Numbered from the stretch's first letter, positions 6,644-15,516 are shown. The stretch: 19,688 bases of DNA from an uncultured Collinsella sp. (GCA_902494135.1 CABUSE010000010.1:1-19688); one strand, 5' to 3'. Notes: generated by a model not told the origin, from the letters alone. Numbers and translations are program-made.

Positions 6644-9286
6644 CTACAGCGCGCCGGAACCGGCTTGCATCATGCCGCCGGGGCCCGAGGTCACGCCGCC
6701 GCTCACGGGCGCGACGTTGCCGGTGTGCGGAGCCGCCGGGGCGGTATCGCCACCGAGCGTGCCCGCCGGACGCGGTGCCGGAATCTCGCCCGTGCCGTGA
6801 CTAAAGACAAACTTGCCGTCGGCCACATCGCACTGAACGGTATCGCCCTCGCCCCACTCACCGGCCAGCAGTTCCTCGGACAGCGGGTCCTCAATGAGCT
6901 TTTGGATGGCACGGCGCAGCGGACGCGCGCCATTGGTGAGGTCGGTGCCCTCGGCCACAATCTTGTCGTAGGCCGCATCGGTGAGCTTGATGTTCATGCC
7001 GTTGGCAATCAGGCGTTGACGCAGGTCGTCCACCAGCAGGTGCGCGATCTTGGTCAGATTCTCGCCCGAAAGCTTCTGGAACACCACGATGTCGTCGATA
7101 CGGTTGAGCAGCTCGGGGCGGAACAGGCGCTTAAGTTCGCCCATCGCACGACCCTTAATCTCGCTCGAGGTAAGACCCTGCTCGCCGGTGGTGCCAAAGC
7201 CAACGCTCGCATCCTGCGCAATCTCGCGGGCGCCCACGTTGGACGTCATGATGATCACGGTGTTGCGGAAGTCAACCGTCTTGCCCTGGCTATCGATCAG
7301 ACGACCCTCCTCCAGCACCTGCAGCAGGATGTTGAAGATGTCGGGATGCGCCTTCTCGATCTCGTCGAACAGCACGACCGAGTACGGGTGGCGACGAACG
7401 GCCTTGGTGAGCTGGCCGCCCTCGTCGTGACCGACGTAACCCGGAGGGCTACCGATGAGCTTGGAGACCTCGAACTCGCTACCGAACTCGGACATGTCGA
7501 AGCTGATGAGTGCATCCTTGCTGCCAAAGAGGTACTCGGCGAGCGTCTTGGCGAGCTCGGTCTTGCCCGTGCCGGTGGGACCCAGGAAGATAAAGCTGCC
7601 GCCGGGGCGACGCGGGTCCTTGAGCGGCGAACGGCTGCGGCGCACGGCCTTGGCAACTGCCTCGACAGCCTCATCCTGACCGATGATGCGCGTCTTGAGC
7701 ACGCTTTCGGCTTGCAGCAGGCGACGGCTCTCGCTCTCGGTAAGCGAGGACACCGGCACGCCCGAAGTCACGGACACGATGTCGGCGATCTGAGAGACAT
7801 CGATGGTGAGCGGGCTGGCGTCGAGCTCGGCAGTCCAGGCGGCCTTGGCCTCGGCGAGTTCAATCTCGGCGGCCTTCTGCTGCTCGGTGATCTCGGCGGC
7901 CTTGTTCATGTCGTCGCTCTCGGTGGCCTCCTGCGCGGCGGCCTTGAGCTCCTCTATGCGATGCTCGGCCTCGCGCACCGGCTCGGGCGCGCGATTCGCG
8001 GCGATGCGAGCGCGTGCGCCGGCCTCGTCAATGAGGTCGATGGCCTTATCGGGCAGGAAGCGATCCTGAATGTAGCGGTTGGAAAGGTTCGCGGCGGCCT
8101 CGATAGCACCCTGCGTATAGCGCACATGGTGGTGCTCCTCGTAGCGCGGCTTGAGCGCGGTCAGGATCTTGACCGTGTCCTCGACGCTCGGCTCCTCGAC
8201 ATCGATGGTCTGGAAGCGACGCTCGAAGGCCGGATCCTTGGTGAGGTACTTGCGGAATTCCTCGGCCGTGGTGGCGCCGATAATCTGGAAGGCGCCGCGC
8301 GCGAGCACGGGCTTGAGCATGGAGCTCGCGTCGATGGAGCCCTCGGCAGAACCGGCACCGATGATGGTGTGCATCTCATCGATAAACAGGATGACGTCGT
8401 CGGCCTCGGTGGCCTCCTGGATCACGTTCTTGAGGCGCTCCTCAAACTCGCCACGATACTTGGCGCCCGCCACGAGGCCCGGCAGGTCGAGCGTCCAGAT
8501 ATTCTGGTTCATGAGGTTCTCGGGCACGTTGCCGGCTGCAATCTGCTGAGCCAGGCCCTCGACGATGGCCGTCTTGCCCACGCCGGGGTCGCCCAGAATG
8601 AGCGGGTTGTTCTTGGTGCGGCGCGAAAGAATTTCCATCATACGCTGGACTTCCTTTTCGCGACCGATCACGGGGTCGAGCTCGCCATCGCGCGCCTTCT
8701 GCGTGAGGTTGGTCGCGAACTGCTTAAGCGTATCGGTGCCACTCCCCTTTTGCTGAGAGGCATCCGAGCCGCTAAAGAACGGCAGGCCCGCACCGGGACG
8801 ACCAGCACCGGCGCCGGCGAGCGGACGCTTCTTGTCCTGGTCCTTGGCAGTGAGTTTCTCGATAGCCTTTTTGATGGAGGCGGACGACACACCCAGGCGC
8901 ATGAGGATGTCCATGGCCATGCCGTTGCCCTCTTCGACGATTCCGATCAGCAAGTGCTCGGTCGACACGTAGGTCTGGTTGTTCTCACGCGCCACGCGGA
9001 ATGAACGCTCCATCACACTAATGACGAGCGGCGTAAAGGCGAGCTTGGCCGCCTCGGTCTCCTCACTGGGCTCGGGAACCGTGGTCTGGACCTCCTTGAG
9101 GGTGTCCATGATGTCGTCGTAGGAGATATCAAGCGAGCGCAGCGCCTCGGCAGCGATGCCCTCGTCCTCCTTGGCGAGTGCGAGCAGCAGGTGCTCGGTG
9201 CCCACCTTATTTGAGTGCAGATCGAGCGCCTCCTGTTTGGCCATCGACATGACCTTGCGCGCTCGATCGGTAAATCTATCTAACAT
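6644..9286 (-). CDS. clpC: ATP-dependent Clp protease ATP-binding subunit ClpC
   Basis: ClpC is a hexameric AAA+ unfoldase that feeds substrates to ClpP. The product is 880 residues. In order: Clp_N repeats (about 3-145); first AAA+ domain with Walker A GDPGVGKT (232-239) and Walker B ILFIDE (299-304); a coiled-coil middle domain with a UVR-like segment (about 435-485); second AAA+ domain with Walker A GPTGTGKT (569-576) and Walker B VVLFDE (637-642); and the ClpP-docking loop tripeptide VGF (695-697). The C-terminal 50 residues are an unusual Gly/Pro/Ala-rich tail. The frame extends 11 codons upstream, but the ATG at 9286 gives the canonical MLDRFTDRARKV start, with AAGGAA six bases before it. 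No CtsR-type operator was seen upstream, and ctsR/mcsAB are not adjacent. Confidence 0.96.
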   Translation of the reverse strand: MLDRFTDRARKVMSMAKQEALDLHSNKVGTEHLLLALAKEDEGIAAEALRSLDISYDDIMDTLKEVQTTVPEPSEETEAAKLAFTPLVISVMERSFRVARENNQTYVSTEHLLIGIVEEGNGMAMDILMRLGVSSASIKKAIEKLTAKDQDKKRPLAGAGAGRPGAGLPFFSGSDASQQKGSGTDTLKQFATNLTQKARDGELDPVIGREKEVQRMMEILSRRTKNNPLILGDPGVGKTAIVEGLAQQIAAGNVPENLMNQNIWTLDLPGLVAGAKYRGEFEERLKNVIQEATEADDVILFIDEMHTIIGAGSAEGSIDASSMLKPVLARGAFQIIGATTAEEFRKYLTKDPAFERRFQTIDVEEPSVEDTVKILTALKPRYEEHHHVRYTQGAIEAAANLSNRYIQDRFLPDKAIDLIDEAGARARIAANRAPEPVREAEHRIEELKAAAQEATESDDMNKAAEITEQQKAAEIELAEAKAAWTAELDASPLTIDVSQIADIVSVTSGVPVSSLTESESRRLLQAESVLKTRIIGQDEAVEAVAKAVRRSRSPLKDPRRPGGSFIFLGPTGTGKTELAKTLAEYLFGSKDALISFDMSEFGSEFEVSKLIGSPPGYVGHDEGGQLTKAVRRHPYSVVLFDEIEKAHPDIFNILLQVLEEGRLIDSQGKTVDFRNTVIIMTSNVGAREIAQDASVGFGTTGEQGLTSSEIKGRAMGELKRLFRPELLNRIDDIVVFQKLSGENLTKIAHLLVDDLRQRLIANGMNIKLTDAAYDKIVAEGTDLTNGARPLRRAIQKLIEDPLSEELLAGEWGEGDTVQCDVADGKFVFSHGTGEIPAPRPAGTLGGDTAPAAPHTGNVAPVSGGVTSGPGGMMQAGSGAL

Positions 9287-9425
9287 GCTCGTTTCCTTAC
9301 ATGAGTTCATCGAAATCAAAACGCCCGCCCGTCGGCGGCGCTTTTGTCTCTTTACCCACAGGTTGTCTATGTTAACAGCTGGAGGAATATCTATAAACCC
9401 GGCTCACATGAATGCAGGTTATGAC

Positions 9426-9453
9426 CGCATCGCGGGACTCACCGCGCGATGCG
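9426..9453 (-). terminator. Hairpin after the tetR stop, possible terminator
   Basis: A 9-bp stem (CGCATCGCG, 9426-9434, with its complement at 9445-9453) and 10-base loop begin 26 bases after the tetR stop. No U-run follows on the minus strand, so it could be a weak terminator or an element of the clpC leader. Confidence 0.4.
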
Positions 9454-9478
9454 CGACAGGCGCCCCGCAAGAGAAACC

Positions 9479-10168
9479 CTAGGCGTCTTTCACCACGTCG
9501 GGACTCGTCGCACGCGATGCGCGATAGGCATCGGCCTCCTTGGAGACGCGTTCGAGCAGCTCGGATGTATCGACGCCCTCGACTTGCGCGACCGTTTCCA
9601 CCGTCTGCATGGCGACCGCCCTCAGGTACGCGCACGCGCTGTCCCCCGGCTGCTCGAGGTCTATCTCCTCGCCGCCCTCCCGGGCAAAGCCGACCGCCAT
9701 CACAAAGCCCATGATGCCCGAGACCAGAAAGCCCACCGCAAAGCTCGAATCTGCCTTGAGCTCTTCTCCGTCGGGGTGGACGATCTCTCTCACGCGGTCG
9801 ATGATGATCGTATGGATGCCCTGCACGACCTGCTCGGCGGCACCCGCCCTCATGGTGATGACGATGCGCCGCAGCAGGCAGCGGACGTCGCGCCGGTCGA
9901 ACGCCGAAAGGTCGCCCTCGCTCGAAAAATGCCAGAGGGCATCGGTGATGAGCTCGTTATCCTGCAGCAGCTGGGCTATGGCGATGGCGACGAGTTCATC
10001 GAAATCGTGAAAATAGTAGTAAAACGTTCCGCGATTGCACTGGGCGGCGCGGGTCACCTCGCCAACCGACAGCTCGAAGATGCTGTTGTTCTCGGTGAGC
10101 TCCCAAAACGCCTCGATGATACGGGTGCGTGCATCGGGCGCATCGGCGTCCTTACGCGGTCTCGCCAT
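9479..10168 (-). CDS. TetR/AcrR-family transcriptional regulator
   Basis: The roughly 229-residue protein has the TetR DNA-binding domain at its N-terminus: TRIIEAFWELTEN, then the helix-turn-helix FELSVGEVTRAAQCNRGTFYYYFHDFDELV with the family hallmark TFYYYF. The C-terminal ligand-binding half is helical and not recognisable as a specific subfamily. The frame can start at GTG 10177 or ATG 10168; I chose the ATG because it gives the common MARPRK start, but GAGG is only 4 bases away and AGGGG favours the GTG equally. Either start overlaps the 3' end of the activase gene (17 or 26 bases), so the two are one operon. The 21-bp palindrome in front of that operon is the likely operator, giving autoregulation. 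The inducer is unknown. Confidence 0.88.
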   Translation of the reverse strand: MARPRKDADAPDARTRIIEAFWELTENNSIFELSVGEVTRAAQCNRGTFYYYFHDFDELVAIAIAQLLQDNELITDALWHFSSEGDLSAFDRRDVRCLLRRIVITMRAGAAEQVVQGIHTIIIDRVREIVHPDGEELKADSSFAVGFLVSGIMGFVMAVGFAREGGEEIDLEQPGDSACAYLRAVAMQTVETVAQVEGVDTSELLERVSKEADAYRASRATSPDVVKDA

Positions 10169-13100
10169 GCGCCTCACCGCACCCCTGCGCCTTGGCGTTC
10201 ATGATGAGCATCTGAAGACGGTTCTCCACGTTGGCGAAGCTCACGTCGGGATCGTAGTCGAGCGGCAGGAACTGCGCCGTGGGATACTGCTCCTTGAGCG
10301 CATGGATGAGCCCGCGCCCCACGACATGGTTGGGCAGACACCCGAACGGCTGCAGGATCACGAAGTTGCGGCAGCCGCGCTTGGCGTGCTCGAGAATCTC
10401 CGCCGGAATCAGCACGCCCTCGCCCGCATCGAACGTATGGTGCAGGATCTTATCGCTCGCGCGCACGAGCTCGGGCATGCGCGTCGGCGGCTCGTAGAGC
10501 GGGCTCGCCGCGCCCAGGCGGTCGCAACGGTCGTGCGCGAGCTCGAACAGGTTGTCCGCCGTGGCGTACCAGGCCTTTTCGGGCAGCGACAGGTCGACGT
10601 GGAACTCGCGCGACTGCGCATGCTTGTAGAAATAGGTCTTGCGGATCACGTCGGTCATGCGCGCCTCGATGACCTCGAGCCCGTTGTCCTCGAGGTAGCG
10701 CTCGATCTCGTGGTTGGCGCCGAGATGGAAATTGAGCAGGTACTCGCCCACGATGAGAACGGTCGGATGCGGGTTCGAGCGGTCGTACGGAACGGCGTCC
10801 ATGATCGCAAGCGCGCGTTTGAAGCCCGTCGCCTGGCCTCTCAGCCCGGAGCGCTCCATGCCCTCGATAACCTCATCGAGCGCGCGGTCGAACGCAGCGT
10901 CCGCCGCGCCCTTCTCGAGCTCGTAGGGACGGATGCGCCTAAGCATGGCCTCGAGGGCATCGATCATGGGAAGACCGTAGGCGATCTGGATGCTCGGGCC
11001 AAGGCCGAGCTTGAAGCCCGGATGCGCATTGTGGGCATCGACGTCGTCGTTGGTGAGCACCGGGACATAGTCGTATCCCGCGTCGTCGAGCGCGCGGCGC
11101 AGCAGGGGCATGTAGTGCGTCAGGCGGCAGTCGCCGATATACTTGCCAGTCACCACGGCGACGTCGTGCGGGTCGTACTTACCGCTCTCGAGTGCCGCGA
11201 GCGCCTCGCCGATCACGATTTGCGCGGGGAAGCAGATGTCGTTGTGCACATAGCGTTTGCCCAGGCGGATGGCATCCTCGCGCCCGATATCAAGGGCCTC
11301 GGCGCGCACGCCCTGATTGCGCATCGCCGCGGTCATGAGCCTGCAGAACGCATGGGAGGTGTTGGGGACCAGCGCGATCTTGTCGTGCCGGTCGCGCTTG
11401 GTGTACTTGACCTTATACGGGTCGTCGAGCGGATGGACCGCGTGCACCCGGGCGCCCTCGGCACGCTCCTCCGCGCGACGACGGTTGACCGACTCGATAA
11501 ACGAACGCACGCGAATGCCCATGGGACCGGCGACGTCGCTCTCATCGAGCTTGATCATCATCGGAACCTTGGAGCCCATCTCGCCCATCATGCGCGCGAT
11601 CTCGTCGGTGAGATACGCATCGTGGCCGCAGCCGAAGCTGCCCATCTGCACGAGCTCGAGCTCGGGCGTCGATGCGACGATGACCGCGCACGACAGCATG
11701 CGCGCATGGTAGTTGTTCACGATGTCGATGCGGCTGTTGGAAAGATCGACGTTGCAGACCCCCGGCACCGCATCGGGCGTCAGCACGGGGATGCCGCGCT
11801 CAGAGAAGAGCTTGGGCAGCCCGTGGTTGACCAGCGGGTCGTTGTGGTACGGGCGCGAAGCGATCACCACCGCGTAGCCGCCGTCCTCGTGCACGTTCTC
11901 GAGCACCTGCCTGCCGCGCAGCTGCAGCTGGTTCTCAAACGTCTCCTGCGCGCGGTCCGCCTGCTCGGTCGCCTTGGCAACCAGGTCGGCATCGATATCG
12001 AAGGTCTCCTTGCACCACGCCTTGAGCTGGCGGTTTCGGTCGCCCTCGTCGTACCAGTGGAACAGCGGCGTATCGAACGGAACGCCGAAACGCTCCTCCG
12101 GGTTATCGGAATTGCGCATCACGTAGGGGTATCCCTTTACGACGGCGCACATCCACTCGCTGGTAGAGGCGGTGTTTTCGGTGGGCACCGTCGTGATGAT
12201 GGGCATGAAGATGCGGTCGACGCCGGCGTCGACGAGATTGCGGATGTGCCCGTGGACGAGCTTGGCCGGGAAGCACACGGTGTCGGATGTGACGTGCGCC
12301 AGACCGCGCTCGTACATCGCCTTGGTGCTGCGTCCCGAGACGCGCACCTTAAAGCCGAGCGTGCTGAAGAACGTCGACCAGAACGGCATGGTGTCCCAGA
12401 ACTCGAGCACACGGGGAATGCCGATCGTGACATCGCGCCCCCCGCTGACGGGAACCGTGGGGTACGACTCGAACAGCAGCTTCTCGCGGTCGACAAAGAG
12501 ATTGGGGGCAGCCGCGGTCCGGTCGCGCCCCGTGCCGGGTGCCTGTGCCTCGCAAGCACCCTGCGGACGCAGCTCCTCCGCCGCGGGAACCTCGCGCACG
12601 AGCTCATCCCATGAGATGGCGCCGCCGCGCGGGCAGCGATTGCCCGTGACGTAAAGCGAGCCGTCGCCAAATGCCACGACCGCGCGCTGGCAGCGGTTGT
12701 TGCACCGACGGCAGGTAACGCCGCCGAACTCGCGATGCTCGAAGCGCTCCACGGCATCGAGCCCGATAAACGACGTGCCGGCGTCGCCCTTGCGGCATTC
12801 CTCGCGCGCGAGCAGGGCGATACCGATAGCGCCCATCAGCCCCGGGTGGGGCGCACGCGTGACGGGTTTGCCCAGATACTGCTCGAATGCGCGCAGCACC
12901 GCGTCGTTTCGGAACGTGCCGCCCTGGACGACGACTTTGTCGCCCAGACGGTTGAGATTTGAAACGCGAATGACCTTGGTGAACACGTTCTCGATAATCG
13001 AACGGCAGAGACCGGCCATGATGTCGCCCGGACCCTTACCGCGCCGCTGCTCGGAAACGACGCTGCTGTTCATGAACACCGTGCAGCGGCTGCCGAGAAC

Positions 13101-14591
13101 GGCGGGGGCTTTGGACGAAAATGCCTCGGTCGCGATATCCTCAACGGCTATTCCGAGGTTTTTGGCAAAACCCTCGAGGAACGAGCCGCAGCCCGCAGAG
13201 CACGCCTCGTTGACGACGATATCGGTCAGCACGCCGTGGTTGAGCCAGATGGCCTTCATATCCTGTCCGCCGATGTCGAGCACGAAGGTCGCATCGGGAA
13301 CGCATGCGCACGCGGCGCGGGCGTGCGCGACCGTCTCGACCGTATGGTAGTCGGCGTGGAACGCGCGCGCGAAAAGCTCCTCGCCGTATCCCGTGGTGCC
13401 CACGGCATCGATCGCAAGCGTGACTCCCGCTGTCTCCCAGCGGTTCTTCAAGCTGACAAGACCCTGTTGGGCGACGTCGAGCGGTCTGCCGTTATTAGAC
13501 GCGTAGAACGAATCGACAAGCTCACCCGCCTCATCGACCAGGGCGAACTTGGTCGTCGTGCTCCCCGAATCGATACCGAGCGCCACACGCACCGTCTCTC
13601 CGGGCGCATACGCATCCGGACCCTTTGCCGGCGTCTCTTTGCCATGGCGTGCCGTAAAATCCGCCTGCTCGGCAGGTGTGGCAAAAAAGGGCTGGGCAAG
13701 ACGTCCCTCCCCGCTTGCGGGCGCGACCGTCTCGAGCTTATCCAGCCGGACAAAAGCGTCGGGAAGGTCGATCGGTTGGGACGATGCGAACATGTCGGTC
13801 AGCGACAGGGCGGCACCGCGCGCGACCATGATCTGCGGATCGCGCGGGACGATAACCTGATCGTCCGATAGATTCAGTTGCTCCCGGAACACGCGGACCA
13901 GTGTGGGGTTGTAGGCGAGCGTACCGCCCTCGAAGATTACCGGCGGCTCGATGTCGATACCCTGGGCCAGACCGCCGATCGTTTGGCGGGCGACCGCGTG
14001 AAGCGCCGAAAGCGCCAGGTCGGTGGTAGGAATGCCCTCGTTGAGCAGCGGCTGGATATCGGTCTTTGCGTACACGCCGCAGCGGCCCGAGACCTCGTGG
14101 ACGGTCGTTCCCCGGCTTGCGAGCTGCTCGAACTCGCCCGATTCGGTGCCGACCCCCATGAGCTTTGCCATCTCGTCGATAAATGCACCGGTACCGCCTG
14201 CGCACGAGCCGTTCATGCGCATGTCGGCAACCTCGATGTCTCCCTTATCGTTGGTGCGGAAGAAGATCATCTTGGCGTCTTGGCCGCCCAGCTCGATGGC
14301 GCAGCGCGTCTGCGGATAGAACCTGCTGATCGCGAGCGCGTTGGCGACCACCTCCTGAACGTACGAGGCGCCCAGCGCGGTCGCGATATCGCGCGCACCC
14401 GAGCCGGTCACCGCAACGCGCAGTGACTCATGGGGAAAGCGCTCGGCGAGCTCGCCGAGCATGGCGCGCACGCTCGCTGTCTGACACGCCCCGTGGCGGC
14501 GATATCCCCACCACGCCTCGGTCATATCCTCGTGCATCGCGTAAACTTTGGTCGTCGTCGACCCTACGTCCAGTCCTACTAGCAACGCCAT
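10152..14591 (-). CDS. Giant fused acyl-CoA dehydratase activase / HgdB-like iron-sulfur protein
   Basis: This 1479-residue protein joins modules that are separate in characterised 2-hydroxyacyl-CoA dehydratase systems. Activase domain 1 (about 3-270) has DVGSTTTK (8-15), ELGGQDAK and Cys130 and Cys171. Activase domain 2 (about 335-600) has DSGSTTTK (341-348), DIGGQDMK, ACSAGCGSF (Cys464, Cys468) and Cys503. A cysteine knuckle follows: CRRCNNRC (Cys627, 630, 634) plus Cys653. Then come a DUF2229/COG3580-like part (about 720-1030; Cys773, Cys988) and a COG3581-like part (about 1070-1465; Cys1120, Cys1155, Cys1418 in QPFGCLPNH). Known activases couple ATP hydrolysis to low-potential electron transfer through a [4Fe-4S] cluster; the reaction of this fused family is not established. 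The ATG at 14591 has GGAG six bases upstream. Confidence 0.88.
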   Translation of the reverse strand: MALLVGLDVGSTTTKVYAMHEDMTEAWWGYRRHGACQTASVRAMLGELAERFPHESLRVAVTGSGARDIATALGASYVQEVVANALAISRFYPQTRCAIELGGQDAKMIFFRTNDKGDIEVADMRMNGSCAGGTGAFIDEMAKLMGVGTESGEFEQLASRGTTVHEVSGRCGVYAKTDIQPLLNEGIPTTDLALSALHAVARQTIGGLAQGIDIEPPVIFEGGTLAYNPTLVRVFREQLNLSDDQVIVPRDPQIMVARGAALSLTDMFASSQPIDLPDAFVRLDKLETVAPASGEGRLAQPFFATPAEQADFTARHGKETPAKGPDAYAPGETVRVALGIDSGSTTTKFALVDEAGELVDSFYASNNGRPLDVAQQGLVSLKNRWETAGVTLAIDAVGTTGYGEELFARAFHADYHTVETVAHARAACACVPDATFVLDIGGQDMKAIWLNHGVLTDIVVNEACSAGCGSFLEGFAKNLGIAVEDIATEAFSSKAPAVLGSRCTVFMNSSVVSEQRRGKGPGDIMAGLCRSIIENVFTKVIRVSNLNRLGDKVVVQGGTFRNDAVLRAFEQYLGKPVTRAPHPGLMGAIGIALLAREECRKGDAGTSFIGLDAVERFEHREFGGVTCRRCNNRCQRAVVAFGDGSLYVTGNRCPRGGAISWDELVREVPAAEELRPQGACEAQAPGTGRDRTAAAPNLFVDREKLLFESYPTVPVSGGRDVTIGIPRVLEFWDTMPFWSTFFSTLGFKVRVSGRSTKAMYERGLAHVTSDTVCFPAKLVHGHIRNLVDAGVDRIFMPIITTVPTENTASTSEWMCAVVKGYPYVMRNSDNPEERFGVPFDTPLFHWYDEGDRNRQLKAWCKETFDIDADLVAKATEQADRAQETFENQLQLRGRQVLENVHEDGGYAVVIASRPYHNDPLVNHGLPKLFSERGIPVLTPDAVPGVCNVDLSNSRIDIVNNYHARMLSCAVIVASTPELELVQMGSFGCGHDAYLTDEIARMMGEMGSKVPMMIKLDESDVAGPMGIRVRSFIESVNRRRAEERAEGARVHAVHPLDDPYKVKYTKRDRHDKIALVPNTSHAFCRLMTAAMRNQGVRAEALDIGREDAIRLGKRYVHNDICFPAQIVIGEALAALESGKYDPHDVAVVTGKYIGDCRLTHYMPLLRRALDDAGYDYVPVLTNDDVDAHNAHPGFKLGLGPSIQIAYGLPMIDALEAMLRRIRPYELEKGAADAAFDRALDEVIEGMERSGLRGQATGFKRALAIMDAVPYDRSNPHPTVLIVGEYLLNFHLGANHEIERYLEDNGLEVIEARMTDVIRKTYFYKHAQSREFHVDLSLPEKAWYATADNLFELAHDRCDRLGAASPLYEPPTRMPELVRASDKILHHTFDAGEGVLIPAEILEHAKRGCRNFVILQPFGCLPNHVVGRGLIHALKEQYPTAQFLPLDYDPDVSFANVENRLQMLIMNAKAQGCGEAHGETA

Positions 14592-14640
14592 AATGCTCCG
14601 TCTCTCGCATTTTTCCCGCTAGAGATATACCACTCTACGT

Positions 14641-14661
14641 AATACAACAGACTGTTGTATT
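14641..14661. promoter_or_regulatory. Perfect 21-bp palindrome, candidate TetR operator
   Basis: Arms AATACAACAG and CTGTTGTATT flank a single central A, a perfect dyad of the size TetR-family dimers bind. It lies 50 bases upstream of the activase start codon, where the promoter must be. A weak promoter AGTTTA-N17-TATTAC on the minus strand would place the -10 box at the downstream end of the palindrome. The regulator encoded at the end of the same operon is the natural ligand. Binding is inferred. Confidence 0.8.
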
Positions 14662-14678
14662 TAAACTCCGTATAAAAA

Positions 14679-14706
14679 GCGGCTGCCGAAACGCTTCAGC
14701 AGCCGC
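14679..14706 (-). terminator. Intrinsic terminator downstream of the DUF2798 gene
   Basis: An 8-bp GCGGCTGC/GCAGCCGC stem (14679-14686 and 14699-14706), extendable by GAA/TTC inside, is followed on the minus strand by TTTTTAT. It separates the DUF2798 transcript from the activase operon. Confidence 0.85.
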
Positions 14707-14872
14707 CGAATGCACCAACAGATTGTTCTGCGCGCTAGCACGTCGGGCAACGGAGCAGCACGGGCCCTCCGGTCATGCGCACCGCTCACGCCCGCGATGT
14801 CGCCGAGAGAGCTATCCACGCTTAGGGCTCCAACCAAGCAAGTCGCCCGCGCTCAGCAGATCCCTAAGCGAG
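14707..14872. other. Gene-free stretch after the DUF2798 gene
   Basis: No plausible gene is seen between the DUF2798 stop and its terminator, an unusually long 3' untranslated stretch. It holds a 9-bp inverted repeat (CGCTTAGGG at 14819-14827, complement at 14862-14870) and an AACAGATTGTT string (14717-14727) that matches the centre of the activase-operon palindrome at 10 of 11 bases. Confidence 0.5.
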
Positions 14873-15421
14873 CTACTCGCACTCAGGAGCCATAGCCTGC
14901 TCCAAGAGCTCGGCATGCTCCTCCTCGAAAACCGTCCCCACAGGGAAGGCGCGACGGAAGACGAAGCGGGAAATCGGACCGGCTACCAAAAGGTTCCACG
15001 GCAGCGCCATCACAAAATTATGCGGGATGTTGATCATCCAGATCGCGGGCACGGAATACAGGTTCGCAAGGATGCCGCCGGGCATGTGCGTCAGACCCTC
15101 ACAGGCACCGTACAGCGACATGATGATGACCATGGGAACGACCATGCAGGAGCTGACGGCGAGCGTCATGGCAAGTGGCGAGCTCTTGCCCGGCGTGACC
15201 AAGTACTTAAAGGCGAAACCCTTGGCGAGCGGGCTGGCGACGAACCAGTCGCAGCACATGGCAAAAATGTAGGCAACGGGGAAGCCGAGCCACGCAGTGG
15301 CAACGACCTCGCCGTTGATGGCCCCGTGCTGCAGGGCAACGTTGTAGATGCTCATCCAGAGCACCATGCAAAAGCACATGATAAAGGTGAACAGCAGGCT
15401 CTCTCGTTTGTTGATAGGCAT
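14873..15421 (-). CDS. DUF2798-type four-helix membrane protein
   Basis: The 182-residue product has four hydrophobic segments (about 9-30, 39-63, 82-105 and 125-150) and a charged C-terminal tail (FEEEHAELLEQ). The pattern, with GFPVAYIFAMCCDWFV in helix 2 and helix 4 ending NLLVAGPISRFVFRRAF, fits DUF2798 integral membrane proteins, whose function is unknown. The frame stays open 20 codons upstream into a terminator hairpin, so I use the ATG at 15421, which begins MPINKRESLL; AGAGAGG lies upstream but about 12 bases away, a long spacing. The gene appears to be transcribed alone: a terminator follows it, and a terminator hairpin sits in its own leader. No substrate or partner can be named. 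Confidence 0.75.
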   Translation of the reverse strand: MPINKRESLLFTFIMCFCMVLWMSIYNVALQHGAINGEVVATAWLGFPVAYIFAMCCDWFVASPLAKGFAFKYLVTPGKSSPLAMTLAVSSCMVVPMVIIMSLYGACEGLTHMPGGILANLYSVPAIWMINIPHNFVMALPWNLLVAGPISRFVFRRAFPVGTVFEEEHAELLEQAMAPECE

Positions 15422-15469
15422 AAAGGGCAGATTCCTCTCTGTGTTGTACCGCGGCGCCACGCAACAAAA

Positions 15470-15516
15470 ACGGGCGGGCAAGATGGAGCTGTTGGAACTT
15501 CATCTCGCCCGCCCGT
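15470..15516 (-). terminator. Terminator hairpin in the leader of the DUF2798 gene
   Basis: A 10-bp ACGGGCGGGC stem (15470-15479 with 15507-15516), then one A-C mismatch and five more pairs (AGATG/CATCT), encloses a 15-base loop. On the minus strand TTTTTG follows. It lies 49 bases before the DUF2798 start codon and more than 200 bases after the thrE stop, so it is either a late thrE terminator or an attenuator of the DUF2798 gene. Confidence 0.75.

Noticed and set aside
6617..9004. 795-codon plus-strand frame opposite clpC
   Set aside because: It is an antisense shadow caused by third-position GC bias; the ClpC frame is unambiguous.
9287..9478. CtsR or CIRCE heat-shock operator in front of clpC
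   Set aside because: I looked for GGTCAAA-type direct repeats and the CIRCE inverted repeat and saw neither.
10035..12614. 859-codon open frame on the plus strand opposite the activase
   Set aside because: It is the antisense shadow of a GC-rich gene: low-complexity Arg/His/Ala/Val content, no domain, no ribosome site, while the minus-strand frame has clear motifs throughout.
15422..15481. 20-residue N-terminal extension of the DUF2798 protein
   Set aside because: It would start inside the terminator hairpin and its U-run and adds no family sequence.
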